Shown piece after piece: positions 1 to 7,066 of a stretch of 31,936 bases of DNA. The position numbers and the translations under genes were made by a program. Positions within the stretch are counted from its first letter, which is position 1. Every line of letters begins with the position of its first letter. Source of the DNA: SICU01 sp038045445 (GTDB taxonomy: Archaea > Nanobdellota > Nanobdellia > Pacearchaeales > GW2011-AR1); NCBI GenBank assembly GCA_038045445.1, contig JBBSYC010000025.1, positions 1 to 31,936 of the forward strand, given 5' to 3'. The notes under the pieces are model-generated. The model was not told the origin of the DNA. It was given only the letters and a program-made list of their open reading frames with translations, and made no database searches.

Positions 1-87
1 TACAATTAGAGATATTTATAGTTTATAAAACCTCTCTAAATAGGGTCACTCTCTAATATTCCATGCGCTCTAACAAGGAGATTTAAA

Positions 88-462
88 ATGTCAGAAAATA
101 GTGTACCAAGAAGAGGTTCTGGATTAGGATGTCTAGCTCCAGCAGTTGGTATTGCGGGATTAGTTGCTACTTTAATGTTAGGCCCAATAGATTTAGGGAG
201 ATCGGTTTATAATGGGATTATAGGGGATACTCCTGTTTTGAAACAACAGCTTTTAGATTCTTCAAGAAGAGATATATCAAGAAAAAATCCAAATTATTCA
301 GGAGCACAAGTAGAAAAAATTTTAGCAGATGAATTGAATTATAGACTGGATGGAGAAAAAATAAATCCTCAAACTATAAGTGTAGAAAAGTTATGGGATT
401 CTTCTGAAGACCATGCAAGATCATGGTATCAAAGATGGGTATGGCTATCATTAGAGGAATAA
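88..462 (+). CDS. Small single-pass membrane protein, function unknown
   Basis: A 124-residue protein. I do not recognise the family. The start is supported by a Shine-Dalgarno-like AAGGAG at 75-80, seven bases before the ATG. Residues about 13-33 are glycine-rich and hydrophobic and could form one membrane segment after a short basic N-terminus (PRRG). The remainder is soluble, charged, and ends in a Trp-rich stretch. An A/T-rich TATA-like region lies at 11-29. It stands alone on the plus strand; a small hairpin, GTTAT/ATAAC, follows at 480-493. No function is assigned. Confidence 0.6.
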   Translation: MSENSVPRRGSGLGCLAPAVGIAGLVATLMLGPIDLGRSVYNGIIGDTPVLKQQLLDSSRRDISRKNPNYSGAQVEKILADELNYRLDGEKINPQTISVEKLWDSSEDHARSWYQRWVWLSLEE

Positions 463-599
463 ATCTTTCTAATCCATGTTATAAAAATAACATACTTTCT
501 AATATAGGTTATCTTCTAAATGATGCAACACTACAGTTTAGAATTCGGGCTAAAGATAGAAAACGAAAGATTTATATATAAATTTATATAAAGATTAAT

Positions 600-872
600 A
601 TGAACCTATATAATAATAATGAAGTAATACACTATCCCAGCTTAAGAACTATGCTAATGGTAGAAAGAATTTTGAGAGAAGCAGATACAATGATAGATAG
701 AGAAGAATTAAAGAGAAGACTGCCTTCTAAAATTATGCATCAAACTTTGAATGTTATTTTAAAATACTTAGAAGAAAAGGGGATGATAATTGACAGCCAC
801 AAAGGAATATTATGGGTTTACAATCCCAGTCCTAAATTGAAAAAGGCAATTGAAAACGCAAGGAGTATATAA
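600..872 (+). CDS. Winged-helix protein, probable antitoxin of a RelE-type pair
   Basis: A 90-residue, basic, mostly helical protein. The pattern of helices followed by a strand/turn ending in GILWVYNP fits a winged helix-turn-helix DNA-binding fold. The TATA-like stretch at about 570-583 sits roughly 26 nt before the ATG, so the mRNA is probably leaderless. Its stop codon overlaps the next start by one base (TAATG), so the two genes are translationally coupled. Position directly before a RelE/ParE-fold gene suggests that it binds and neutralises the toxin and represses the operon. This is inferred from fold and context; the family match is not proven. Confidence 0.6.
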   Translation: MNLYNNNEVIHYPSLRTMLMVERILREADTMIDREELKRRLPSKIMHQTLNVILKYLEEKGMIIDSHKGILWVYNPSPKLKKAIENARSI

Positions 873-1246
873 TGTTTCAAGGAAAAGAGGTTAGTGTTAA
901 ACTTTCGGAAGAAGCAGATAAGGTTTATCAAGAGTTGAATAAAATAGTAGGAGAAGAGAGATTAAAAGGAATTGATAGTTCTTTTCATCAGACATTGTTA
1001 AGGTCAATTATTAGAGTAAAAGATTTGTTAAAGGAAAATCCTTTTGCAGGGGACCAAGTTCCAAAAAGACAAATACCTCCAAAGTACATTCAGAAATTTG
1101 ATATTGATAATGTTTGGAGAATTGAATTAGCGGACAGATGGAGATTGGTCTATACAATTACTGGAAACCAAATTGAAATAATCGCCTTCGTTATGGATAT
1201 CTTTAACCATAAGGATTATGATAAAGTGTTTGGATATAAGCATTAA
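872..1246 (+). CDS. RelE/ParE-fold toxin-like protein
   Basis: A 124-residue protein. The C-terminal half (RLVYTI, IEIIAFVMDIFNHKDYDKVFGY) has the strand-rich arrangement and the typical closing D-H-x-x-Y-D-K segment of archaeal RelE/ParE-superfamily toxins. Residues about 45-70 (IIRVKDLLKENPFAGDQV) match the usual helix and the phrase 'L.ENPF.G..V' of this family. RelE relatives are usually ribosome-dependent mRNA interferases, while ParE relatives poison gyrase; the sequence does not tell which. The start overlaps the stop of the winged-helix gene by one base, the expected order for antitoxin then toxin. Confidence 0.75.
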   Translation: MFQGKEVSVKLSEEADKVYQELNKIVGEERLKGIDSSFHQTLLRSIIRVKDLLKENPFAGDQVPKRQIPPKYIQKFDIDNVWRIELADRWRLVYTITGNQIEIIAFVMDIFNHKDYDKVFGYKH

Positions 1247-1284
1247 AAATAATTAGATGAATATTATAATTCTCTAAGTTTATT

Positions 1285-1378
1285 GCTTCAAAGGGGTTTT
1301 ATACTCCGTAGCTTGCTACGACGGTCTCAGTTTGAGGCTTAAAGAATACCCCACAGTTTGCTGTGGTTGGGATTCTTT
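1285..1378 (+). repeat. Tandem hairpins next to the 190-bp repeat
   Basis: Part of the gene-free stretch 1247-1582. Visible inverted repeats are GCTTCAAA (1285-1292) with TTTGAGGC (1331-1338), enclosing CGTAGC-TT-GCTACG (1307-1320). A long stem follows, AAAGAAT...CCACAG (1341-1356) with CTGTGG...ATTCTTT (1361-1378) and loop TTTG. This last form resembles the REP-like hairpins at ends of IS200/IS605-family elements, but no transposase is present. It may be part of a decayed element or of a structured 3' region of the toxin transcript. Confidence 0.55.
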
Positions 1379-1379
1379 A

Positions 1380-1569
1380 TTATGTCGACAGTGCCTCCCT
1401 AAGACCACATCTTTTAAGATGTGGTCGGCACTTCGATCACAAGAAGTTTGTTTACAAAGACAAACTTCTGTGCAGAAACTTCTCTTCTGGAAGAAGTTTC
1501 TTGCATCCAAAAATCGAGCACCATTCAAACCACACCTTTTAAGGTGTGGTGGTGCATCGATTTTTTGAT
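1380..1569 (+). repeat. 190-bp structured repeat, copy 1
   Basis: Near-identical (two differences seen in 190 positions) to 13337-13526. It is made of consecutive stems. TCGA..GTGCC encloses a palindrome with arms ACCACATCTT/AAGATGTGGT and closes with GGCAC..TCGA. Next come AGAAGTTTGT/ACAAACTTCT, then AGAAACTTCT/AGAAGTTTCT. Last is an outer ATCGA-GCACC/GGTGC-ATCGAT stem holding a palindrome with arms ACCACACCTT/AAGGTGTGGT, then six T and GAT. The 3' hairpin plus T-run looks like a terminator on the plus strand. Short open frames on both strands are by-products of the stems. Either a non-autonomous mobile element or a structured RNA gene. Confidence 0.85.
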
Positions 1570-1582
1570 CTTTGCAAACAAG

Positions 1583-1987
1583 TCACTCAACCCACAAAAA
1601 CAATCTAATTTTAACAGGGTTGAAAATATGTTTACTTGTGCTTATTATTCTTTCAGCCGAAAAAACATCTCCCACATAACTCGACTGCCCGCAAGCATTG
1701 CTCACATCACATGCTCTTAGTTCAAATTCAATATAATCAGGAACACTTGAATTAATAAAATCCTTTGTTCTAATCATTCTAGTCGAATTAGTCTGACTCA
1801 CTATAATCTCAGTTCTTAAATCTTCATCCAAACTTATCTCTGAAAGTAAATCTCTAGCTAGTTCAGAAAGATCTTGAGTTTCAATATTTGGTACTGTCTG
1901 TTTATACGATATCAATAATACAATTGATATTACAGTCACGGCTATAAGAAGTTCAGCAACTCTAACAAATCCCTTTCTATTTACCAT
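1583..1987 (-). CDS. Type IV pilin-like protein
   Basis: A 134-residue protein with an archaeal class III (prepilin) signal: a short basic N-terminus (MVNRKG) followed directly by a hydrophobic segment of about 20 residues containing a Glu near its start (FVRVAELLIAVTVISIVLLI). Prepilin peptidase would cut after the Gly and leave the hydrophobic helix for filament packing. The rest is a small extracellular domain with two Cys that could form a disulfide. It overlaps the upstream pilin-like gene by 7 bases, so both come from one transcript starting near 2715. Confidence 0.75.
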   Translation of the reverse strand: MVNRKGFVRVAELLIAVTVISIVLLISYKQTVPNIETQDLSELARDLLSEISLDEDLRTEIIVSQTNSTRMIRTKDFINSSVPDYIEFELRACDVSNACGQSSYVGDVFSAERIISTSKHIFNPVKIRLFLWVE

Positions 1988-2715
1988 ACAAAAACAAAGA
2001 CATCCCCATATTCTATTTTGCCAGAGCTTAAAATTAGTTGAACTCTATCCGTTTTAGATAAGACCTCGTAGTTTTCAGGTATTTCATTAATTGCAGATAT
2101 TTCAGTTCCATTGTTAAGTTTTAACATAAATCCAAACTCCATTCTGTTGGGCAGATTAAATCTCTGCTTAAGAAGAGTATAATTAGAATCATAATCATCC
2201 TTAAGCTTCGTAAACAAACTTTCAAAATAGAACTCGTTTTTTTCAGAGGAAGAAATATAATATTGGTCATCATTTGAAAGAAGAATAGGTGAGCCTGCAA
2301 TAGGAGCTCCTGCATAAAGAGATGGAGAGTATCTTATTCTAAAAAAATATTTATTTGAAGTAAGAGTATTATTTCTATCAAAAGTTACACGAACATTTCC
2401 ATCAGATCTTCTAGAATAAGAAGGAACAACGTTTCCATCTATATCTTCAACAGAAGCATTATATTCAGGAGATATTCCAGGAATCTCTAAAGAGACAAGA
2501 CTAAGAGCAACTTGTGCAGGGTCTATAGAAACAGAATATGTCTCTGCAACATCTCTAGCTTCTTCAGAGACTTCCAACCACGCATAATCTAATGTGGATT
2601 CAATAGTTCTGTTGCTTTGAAGAGGGTTGAAAAAAACAAAAGCAAAAACAAGAAATCCTATAAATATTATGAAAGAAATCACAAACTCTATATGGCTCAA
2701 TCCCCTTTTAAACAT
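1981..2715 (-). CDS. Type IV pilin-like protein, large
   Basis: A 244-residue protein beginning MFKRG-LSHIEFVISFIIF. The basic residues and Gly, followed by a helix with Glu at about position +5, are the hallmark of a prepilin. The long C-terminal domain is rich in beta-forming and polar residues and is likely exposed on the cell surface. It is transcribed from the 2716-2765 intergenic region, with an AGGTGG-like ribosome-binding sequence roughly 15 bases upstream of the ATG. It is separated from the main pilus locus (5006-12987) and may be a minor or cargo pilin. Confidence 0.75.
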   Translation of the reverse strand: MFKRGLSHIEFVISFIIFIGFLVFAFVFFNPLQSNRTIESTLDYAWLEVSEEARDVAETYSVSIDPAQVALSLVSLEIPGISPEYNASVEDIDGNVVPSYSRRSDGNVRVTFDRNNTLTSNKYFFRIRYSPSLYAGAPIAGSPILLSNDDQYYISSSEKNEFYFESLFTKLKDDYDSNYTLLKQRFNLPNRMEFGFMLKLNNGTEISAINEIPENYEVLSKTDRVQLILSSGKIEYGDVFVFVW

Positions 2716-2765
2716 ACAATGAAAAAACCACCTTTATTTATATAGATTGCTCCATAATTGATATT
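2716..2765. promoter_or_regulatory. Divergent promoter region
   Basis: Fifty bases between two divergent genes. TTTATATAG near 2735-2744 lies about 26 nt before the plus-strand ATG at 2766, which is the spacing of an archaeal TATA box on a leaderless mRNA. Read on the other strand the same A/T element (CTATATAAA) could serve the pilin gene starting at 2715, whose transcript would then carry a short leader with the AGGTGG motif. Confidence 0.5.
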
Positions 2766-3506
2766 ATGGAAACTCTAATAAAAGCCATCAAAGAAAAAAG
2801 AGAACTGAGAGGCCTCCCAGATAGTCTTGTTAAATCTACCATTAATGATTATATTTCAAAAAATCATGTAAAAGATTTAACAAAAAAGAGTGCGAAAATA
2901 GTGATAAAAGAAGTCCGTTCAGAGTTAAGAAGATATTCAGGACAGTATTCTTCAAGAAAGAGAAGTAATGTTTCCAAGAAAGATTTTTCAGAATTTCTAA
3001 AAGAGCATAAATCCACGAGAGAGAGGCTTCCAGACTACCCATTAGTCAAGCAAATTATAGACGAGATAAATCCATCAAAAATAATGGACCTTGGTTGTGG
3101 TCTGAATCCCTTAGCCATCGCAGATAGTAATATAGAGTATCATGTATATGATATAAATGGAGACGACCTAAAAATAGTAAGAGATTTCTTTAATGCAAAA
3201 AATATAAATGGTAAAATATATCACGAAGACATCAGAAATGTAGAAAGCTTTCCAAAAGTTGATTTATGTATCATATTCAAGGTTCTTGACATTTTAGGAA
3301 AGGAAAGAAACGAAATCTCGAGAAAATTGCTTGAAAAAATAGACTCAAGATATTTCATAGTAAGTTTCGCAACACGTACATTATCAGGGAAACCAATGAA
3401 CTTCCCATATAGAAGGTGGTTTGAAAAAATCTTGAATAATTTAAGATATAAATATGAAGTAAAAAGAACAAGCCAAGAATTATTTTATATAATTGAAAAA
3501 TCTTAA
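2766..3506 (+). CDS. FmrO/Rmt-like 16S rRNA (guanine-1405-N7) methyltransferase homologue
   Basis: A 246-residue SAM-dependent methyltransferase. The SAM-binding motif is DLGCGLNPLA (about 108-117). Other blocks match my memory of the ArmA/RmtB/FmrO family: an N-terminal helical extension, HKSTRERL (81-88), IFKVLDILGKE (170-180), SFATRTLSGK (200-209) and a closing QELFYIIEK. Family members methylate N7 of G1405 in the 16S rRNA A site and give aminoglycoside resistance in producers and pathogens. Whether this archaeal protein acts on the same base is unknown. It lies between pilin-like genes and an ATPase, with its own TATA box at about -26. Confidence 0.8.
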   Translation: METLIKAIKEKRELRGLPDSLVKSTINDYISKNHVKDLTKKSAKIVIKEVRSELRRYSGQYSSRKRSNVSKKDFSEFLKEHKSTRERLPDYPLVKQIIDEINPSKIMDLGCGLNPLAIADSNIEYHVYDINGDDLKIVRDFFNAKNINGKIYHEDIRNVESFPKVDLCIIFKVLDILGKERNEISRKLLEKIDSRYFIVSFATRTLSGKPMNFPYRRWFEKILNNLRYKYEVKRTSQELFYIIEKS

Positions 3507-3517
3507 CATATTTTCAA

Positions 3518-4879
3518 TCAGCTCAATGTCTCCAAATTTATGATTTTTATTTCATCATCTTTGAAATCGCACCCAATACAAATAATAACTAATTCTTCCT
3601 TAAAACAGAATGTATTAATTTTTCCTGCTTGCTCTTTTAATTTATTTTTTATCTCAAAAAGATCATTTTTGGTAAGTTTTCTAAATTTTGCTTCTCCAAT
3701 TAATATCTTCTTGTTTGCTTTATCAATGCCTACAATATCAGTTTCACTTGTTCTATCCCACCATCTACCAAAAAGATAATTCTTATATTCCTTACTTTGT
3801 ATCATTTCAGACAATGCAACTTCCTCAAATATTCTTCCAGAAAAACTATTTATTTCAGGTAGAATCTTTTCAATAATTAATTTTTCCTGTTTTTCCTGTT
3901 CAATATATTCCTGATTTTCAAATATAAACTTAAACCAGAATTTAAAAAAATTGTCTTTTAAAAGATATATTCCATTTCTGGAACGAGCATGATTCTTCTC
4001 AGTTATTGGAACTCTTCTTTCCACAATTTGAAGATTAATTAGTATACTCAAATACTTACTTACAAAAGATTTTTCAAGACCGGTATCATTAATTATATTC
4101 CCAATTTTACTGTTTCCCTTAGCAATAGAATATACTATTGAAAAATAGTTGCTTGGTTCTTTTAACTCTTCCTTAAGGCTAAACAGCACATCTTGGTAAA
4201 GAAATTTATTTTTTCTTGCAATTGTGTTAATTATATTTTCTTTTAGATTTTTATTAAAATCAAATTCTAATAAATAAGCGGGCATGCCACCAAGAACTGA
4301 ATAATAGGTTACTTTTTCATGAAAACTCATGCCTTCAGGAAAAAACAAACAAGCATCTTTAAATTTTAAAGGTTCTAATAATATTTGTTCTGTTCTTCTG
4401 CCATAAATTGGACTTTTTTTCCCAAGTAAACCTTCCATCATGGTTATGGATGATCCACATAAGATAATGAAAGACTTGGATTTAGAAAACCTATTATCCC
4501 AATAATCTTGAAGAATTCCAGTAACTTTTTTAGAAGACTGCACAATATAAGGAAATTCATCAATTACTATGGGAATTCGTGGCTTTTCAGATAAGTATGT
4601 AAAAGTAGCATCCCAATTTTTGAAAGGATTTAATTTTAAAACATCATCAGAATAATGCTCTGCTATCTGTTCACTTATCTTTTTTAATTGTTCTCGTTCA
4701 GATTCCTGTCTTGCCAGAATATAAAGGCCATTATTTTTTTTCAAGAATTCTCTAAGTAGCTCTGTTTTTCCCACTCTTCTTCTACCGTATAAAATAATTA
4801 GCTTAGAGCTTCCACTAGAATACAGTTCCTTCAAAAATTCCAGTTCTTTTACTCTGTTCTTAAATATCTTTTCAGCCAT
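3518..4879 (-). CDS. Archaeal AAA+ ATPase with C-terminal DUF234 (PD-(D/E)XK-like) domain
   Basis: A 453-residue protein of the ATPase family that is expanded in archaea. The P-loop is GRRRVGKT at residues 32-39; Walker B is IPIVIDEFPYI. A middle winged-helix region follows (NIINDTGLEKSFVSKYLSILINLQIVERRVP). The C-terminal domain carries FEEVA, WWDR, DIVGID and GEAKF, the D...ExK arrangement of DUF234, related to PD-(D/E)XK nucleases. The cellular role of the family is not known; such genes are often mobile and are suspected of being toxin- or defence-like. A palindromic operator directly before the ATG suggests tight, perhaps autogenous, repression. Confidence 0.85.
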   Translation of the reverse strand: MAEKIFKNRVKELEFLKELYSSGSSKLIILYGRRRVGKTELLREFLKKNNGLYILARQESEREQLKKISEQIAEHYSDDVLKLNPFKNWDATFTYLSEKPRIPIVIDEFPYIVQSSKKVTGILQDYWDNRFSKSKSFIILCGSSITMMEGLLGKKSPIYGRRTEQILLEPLKFKDACLFFPEGMSFHEKVTYYSVLGGMPAYLLEFDFNKNLKENIINTIARKNKFLYQDVLFSLKEELKEPSNYFSIVYSIAKGNSKIGNIINDTGLEKSFVSKYLSILINLQIVERRVPITEKNHARSRNGIYLLKDNFFKFWFKFIFENQEYIEQEKQEKLIIEKILPEINSFSGRIFEEVALSEMIQSKEYKNYLFGRWWDRTSETDIVGIDKANKKILIGEAKFRKLTKNDLFEIKNKLKEQAGKINTFCFKEELVIICIGCDFKDDEIKIINLETLS

Positions 4880-4926
4880 TTTATTAGTCTACTTCTAAGT
4901 AGTCTACTTGAAAGTAGACTATTTAA
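4880..4926 (-). promoter_or_regulatory. Tandem palindromic operator and promoter of the AAA ATPase gene
   Basis: Between the ATG (4879) and a TATA-like TTTAAATAG (about 4918-4926) lies an inverted repeat with arms TAGTCTACTT and AAGTAGACTA separated by GA. A second, partly overlapping copy of AGTCTACTT..AAGTAG lies closer to the gene. A protein bound here would block initiation or early elongation. The ATPase has a winged-helix segment and could be its own repressor, but this is inference. Confidence 0.6.
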
Positions 4927-5005
4927 ACATTGTTATTTACACATACCCTTCTTATATCAAAGTGTCTCATGAAAACAGCTAATGGATAATTGAATACTGA
5001 TTTCT

Positions 5006-5860
5006 TTACAAAAACAACTTCGCACCAGTTGAAATCAAGAATGCGGCAATGACCATAATAAAAGAATGTTTAACTCCCGCTTTTATTGAGCCTTCAGAAA
5101 GCTTTCCTATGGCAAGCCCACTAAATAACCCCTGAAGCAACAGCATAAAAAATAGTGGCCTTGATAAATCATCGCTTGATAATCCTGGAGAAGATATTCC
5201 AACACTTCCAAGGTTATTAGAATTTATCTTCCCAAGACCCTCTATACCCTGCACATCCTTAGTAAGAGGGATTATCTTGAATTGCATCACAAGCATTATG
5301 CCAATGAATATGAAAAATATTATATATCCCTGAACAACTAAGCTTGAGATTGCTGCGGCCCTTTCTTTCTTAAGTTTTTCAATCTGATATATTGAAGCAG
5401 CAACAGAATCAAGAATATCATCTATTTTCCCCCCAGCCATTTCAGCCTCTTTTATCAAATCAATCGCCCTTCTAACTGTAACGCTTCCTATATCATCGGC
5501 AAATGTGTTAAAAGCCCTGCTCATAGGAACGCCCATAGATATTTGGTTAGAAAGTTTAGTTATGTTTTCAGTAAGTGAACCAAAATTCTTGTTTCTCATA
5601 TTTTTTATGCTTTGGCCTATCGGAGTCCCACCTTTAACGTTTTCTGCCAGTGCTCTTGCGAATTCAAGGAACTGCTCATTTTTGTTTTTCTCTCTATTAG
5701 TCTCAACCACAGTTGTAGCAACGAATGGTAGTGCAATAATTGCGAGAGCTATTCCAATGAGAAAATAAAAAAGATTCTCTTTAAAAAAAAACAGTAAACC
5801 CACGGAGGTTATACCTAATCCAAAGATTATACCTATCCAGTGTTGTTTTCTTAATATCAT
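5006..5860 (-). CDS. Type IV pilus platform protein, TadC/FlaJ (T2SF) type, second copy
   Basis: A 284-residue membrane protein with two N-terminal membrane segments, a cytoplasmic helical T2SF domain (about 55-185: FLEFARALAENVKGGTPIGQSI..., EMAGGKIDDILDSVA) and three C-terminal membrane segments. Platform proteins sit in the membrane and couple the ATPase to pilin insertion. Its start directly follows the stop of the partner platform gene with no gap, so the two are co-translated. Having two adjacent T2SF proteins is the arrangement of tad-like and some archaeal pilus systems. Confidence 0.85.
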   Translation of the reverse strand: MILRKQHWIGIIFGLGITSVGLLFFFKENLFYFLIGIALAIIALPFVATTVVETNREKNKNEQFLEFARALAENVKGGTPIGQSIKNMRNKNFGSLTENITKLSNQISMGVPMSRAFNTFADDIGSVTVRRAIDLIKEAEMAGGKIDDILDSVAASIYQIEKLKKERAAAISSLVVQGYIIFFIFIGIMLVMQFKIIPLTKDVQGIEGLGKINSNNLGSVGISSPGLSSDDLSRPLFFMLLLQGLFSGLAIGKLSEGSIKAGVKHSFIMVIAAFLISTGAKLFL

Positions 5861-6904
5861 TTAATATTCCGGCTGTTTAATATGAAGGAATGTCATGAAA
5901 AGTATATTTACTATGGCTACAAGTCCGATTATGGCAGTAGTCATCTGGGAAGTATTAAATCCAGTGCTTATCTTAGATACAGATAGTATTACAAGAAGCA
6001 TTACCATTATCATTGGTGTGGCAATTACTATACTTATGTATAAATCCATAAAAGTTTCTGCAGATTTGTTTGCCTTTTCTCTCTCAAGCCTATATTCTAG
6101 AAGCAAGCTTTCAGCACGTTTCTCAAAAAACTTCCTCATGTCCCCTCCAGAATTTATGGTAATTGCCATTCCGTTGAGTAATTCGGAGAATTTTAAACTG
6201 GGACTAGAAAGAGAAACATTTCTCAATGCGGTGCTCAAATCATAACCATAAAAATTAGTCTGATTTATTATTTTTCTAAATTCAGAGCCTGCAAATTTAT
6301 ATTCTCTACTTGTAGCCACAATCTTGAAAAGCTCCACTGGTTCAATTCCGCTTCCAGATATGGATGCCATATGTATTACTACAAAAGGTATCTCCTGATT
6401 TATCTTCTGTGAAATAGATCTTTTTTCTGCAGAAGGATAGAAATAAAAAAATGCAAAGGTTATTACAGGAAAAGCAATAGGTATCCAGAATATTTCTATG
6501 AGTCTAGAAAAATAAGACCCAGAATACAGACTTAAAGATAAATCAAGCAAATCAACCTTAAGAAACATCATTATAATCACGACAAGAATTCCAGCCATAA
6601 TCGAAATAATCGTGGAAAAGAACATCATTGACAAGTAAGTGGTAGATAATATGCTTAGATTACTCTTTCGTACATCAAGAACCAAAGATTTGAATGAACC
6701 CTTATCAATAAGATTTTGAGATAACTTAAGGAAAGCCCGATTAGATAGTCGACCATACCAATTTCCAGATTTAAAATTATCCAGCTCTTTTTTCTTCTCC
6801 TTTTGTTTTTTCTTTACTTTTCCAAGGAGTTGAGAGTCAATATTAAGGCTTTTAAGGAATTCACTTTTTTCCTTACTTGAGTCCAAACCATCAATCCCAT
6901 CCAT
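5861..6904 (-). CDS. Type IV pilus platform protein, TadB/FlaJ (T2SF) type, first copy
   Basis: A 347-residue platform protein. A charged Lys-rich N-terminus precedes membrane segments at about 90-115 and 135-160. A T2SF domain follows (EIPFVVIHMASISGSGIEP..., NSGGDMRKFFEKRAESLLLEYR), then more membrane segments to the C-terminus. The start at 6904 is supported by a TATA box (CTATATAAA read on the minus strand, 6928-6936) at about -27, so the message is probably leaderless and separate from the ATPase mRNA. It partners with the ATPase encoded just upstream and the second platform protein downstream. Confidence 0.85.
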   Translation of the reverse strand: MDGIDGLDSSKEKSEFLKSLNIDSQLLGKVKKKQKEKKKELDNFKSGNWYGRLSNRAFLKLSQNLIDKGSFKSLVLDVRKSNLSILSTTYLSMMFFSTIISIMAGILVVIIMMFLKVDLLDLSLSLYSGSYFSRLIEIFWIPIAFPVITFAFFYFYPSAEKRSISQKINQEIPFVVIHMASISGSGIEPVELFKIVATSREYKFAGSEFRKIINQTNFYGYDLSTALRNVSLSSPSLKFSELLNGMAITINSGGDMRKFFEKRAESLLLEYRLEREKANKSAETFMDLYISIVIATPMIMVMLLVILSVSKISTGFNTSQMTTAIIGLVAIVNILFMTFLHIKQPEY

Positions 6905-7032
6905 AGATTCATGGAGGCTTATTTAGTTTATATAGTAAACGCATTTAATTTCCGTACACCTTTATGCATTTACTATTACGCAGATGCATACGGTTATGAG
7001 CAAATTGTTCCTTTCTTTCAATTTGCGAGTTT

Positions 7033-7049
7033 GTTGTGCTTTGCACAAC
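7033..7049 (-). terminator. Hairpin after the secretion ATPase gene
   Basis: A perfect 7-bp stem, GTTGTGC/GCACAAC with a three-base loop, 18 bases past the stop of the ATPase gene. No strong T-run follows on the minus strand, so it may stabilise the mRNA 3' end rather than terminate. The rest of 6905-7066 holds the promoter of the next gene and no convincing coding sequence. Confidence 0.4.
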
Positions 7050-7066
7050 TTTATTTAGTGCGTCTG

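Noticed and set aside
1316..1568. Open frames on both strands inside the hairpin repeat, also in copy 2 at 13175-13525
   Set aside because: They follow the inverted repeats, read through unrelated flanks in the two copies, and have no start signal or protein-like composition.
1341..1569. A complete IS200/IS605 insertion sequence
   Set aside because: Hairpins look like such ends, but no Y1 transposase or TnpB gene is in the window, so only a non-autonomous relation is proposed.
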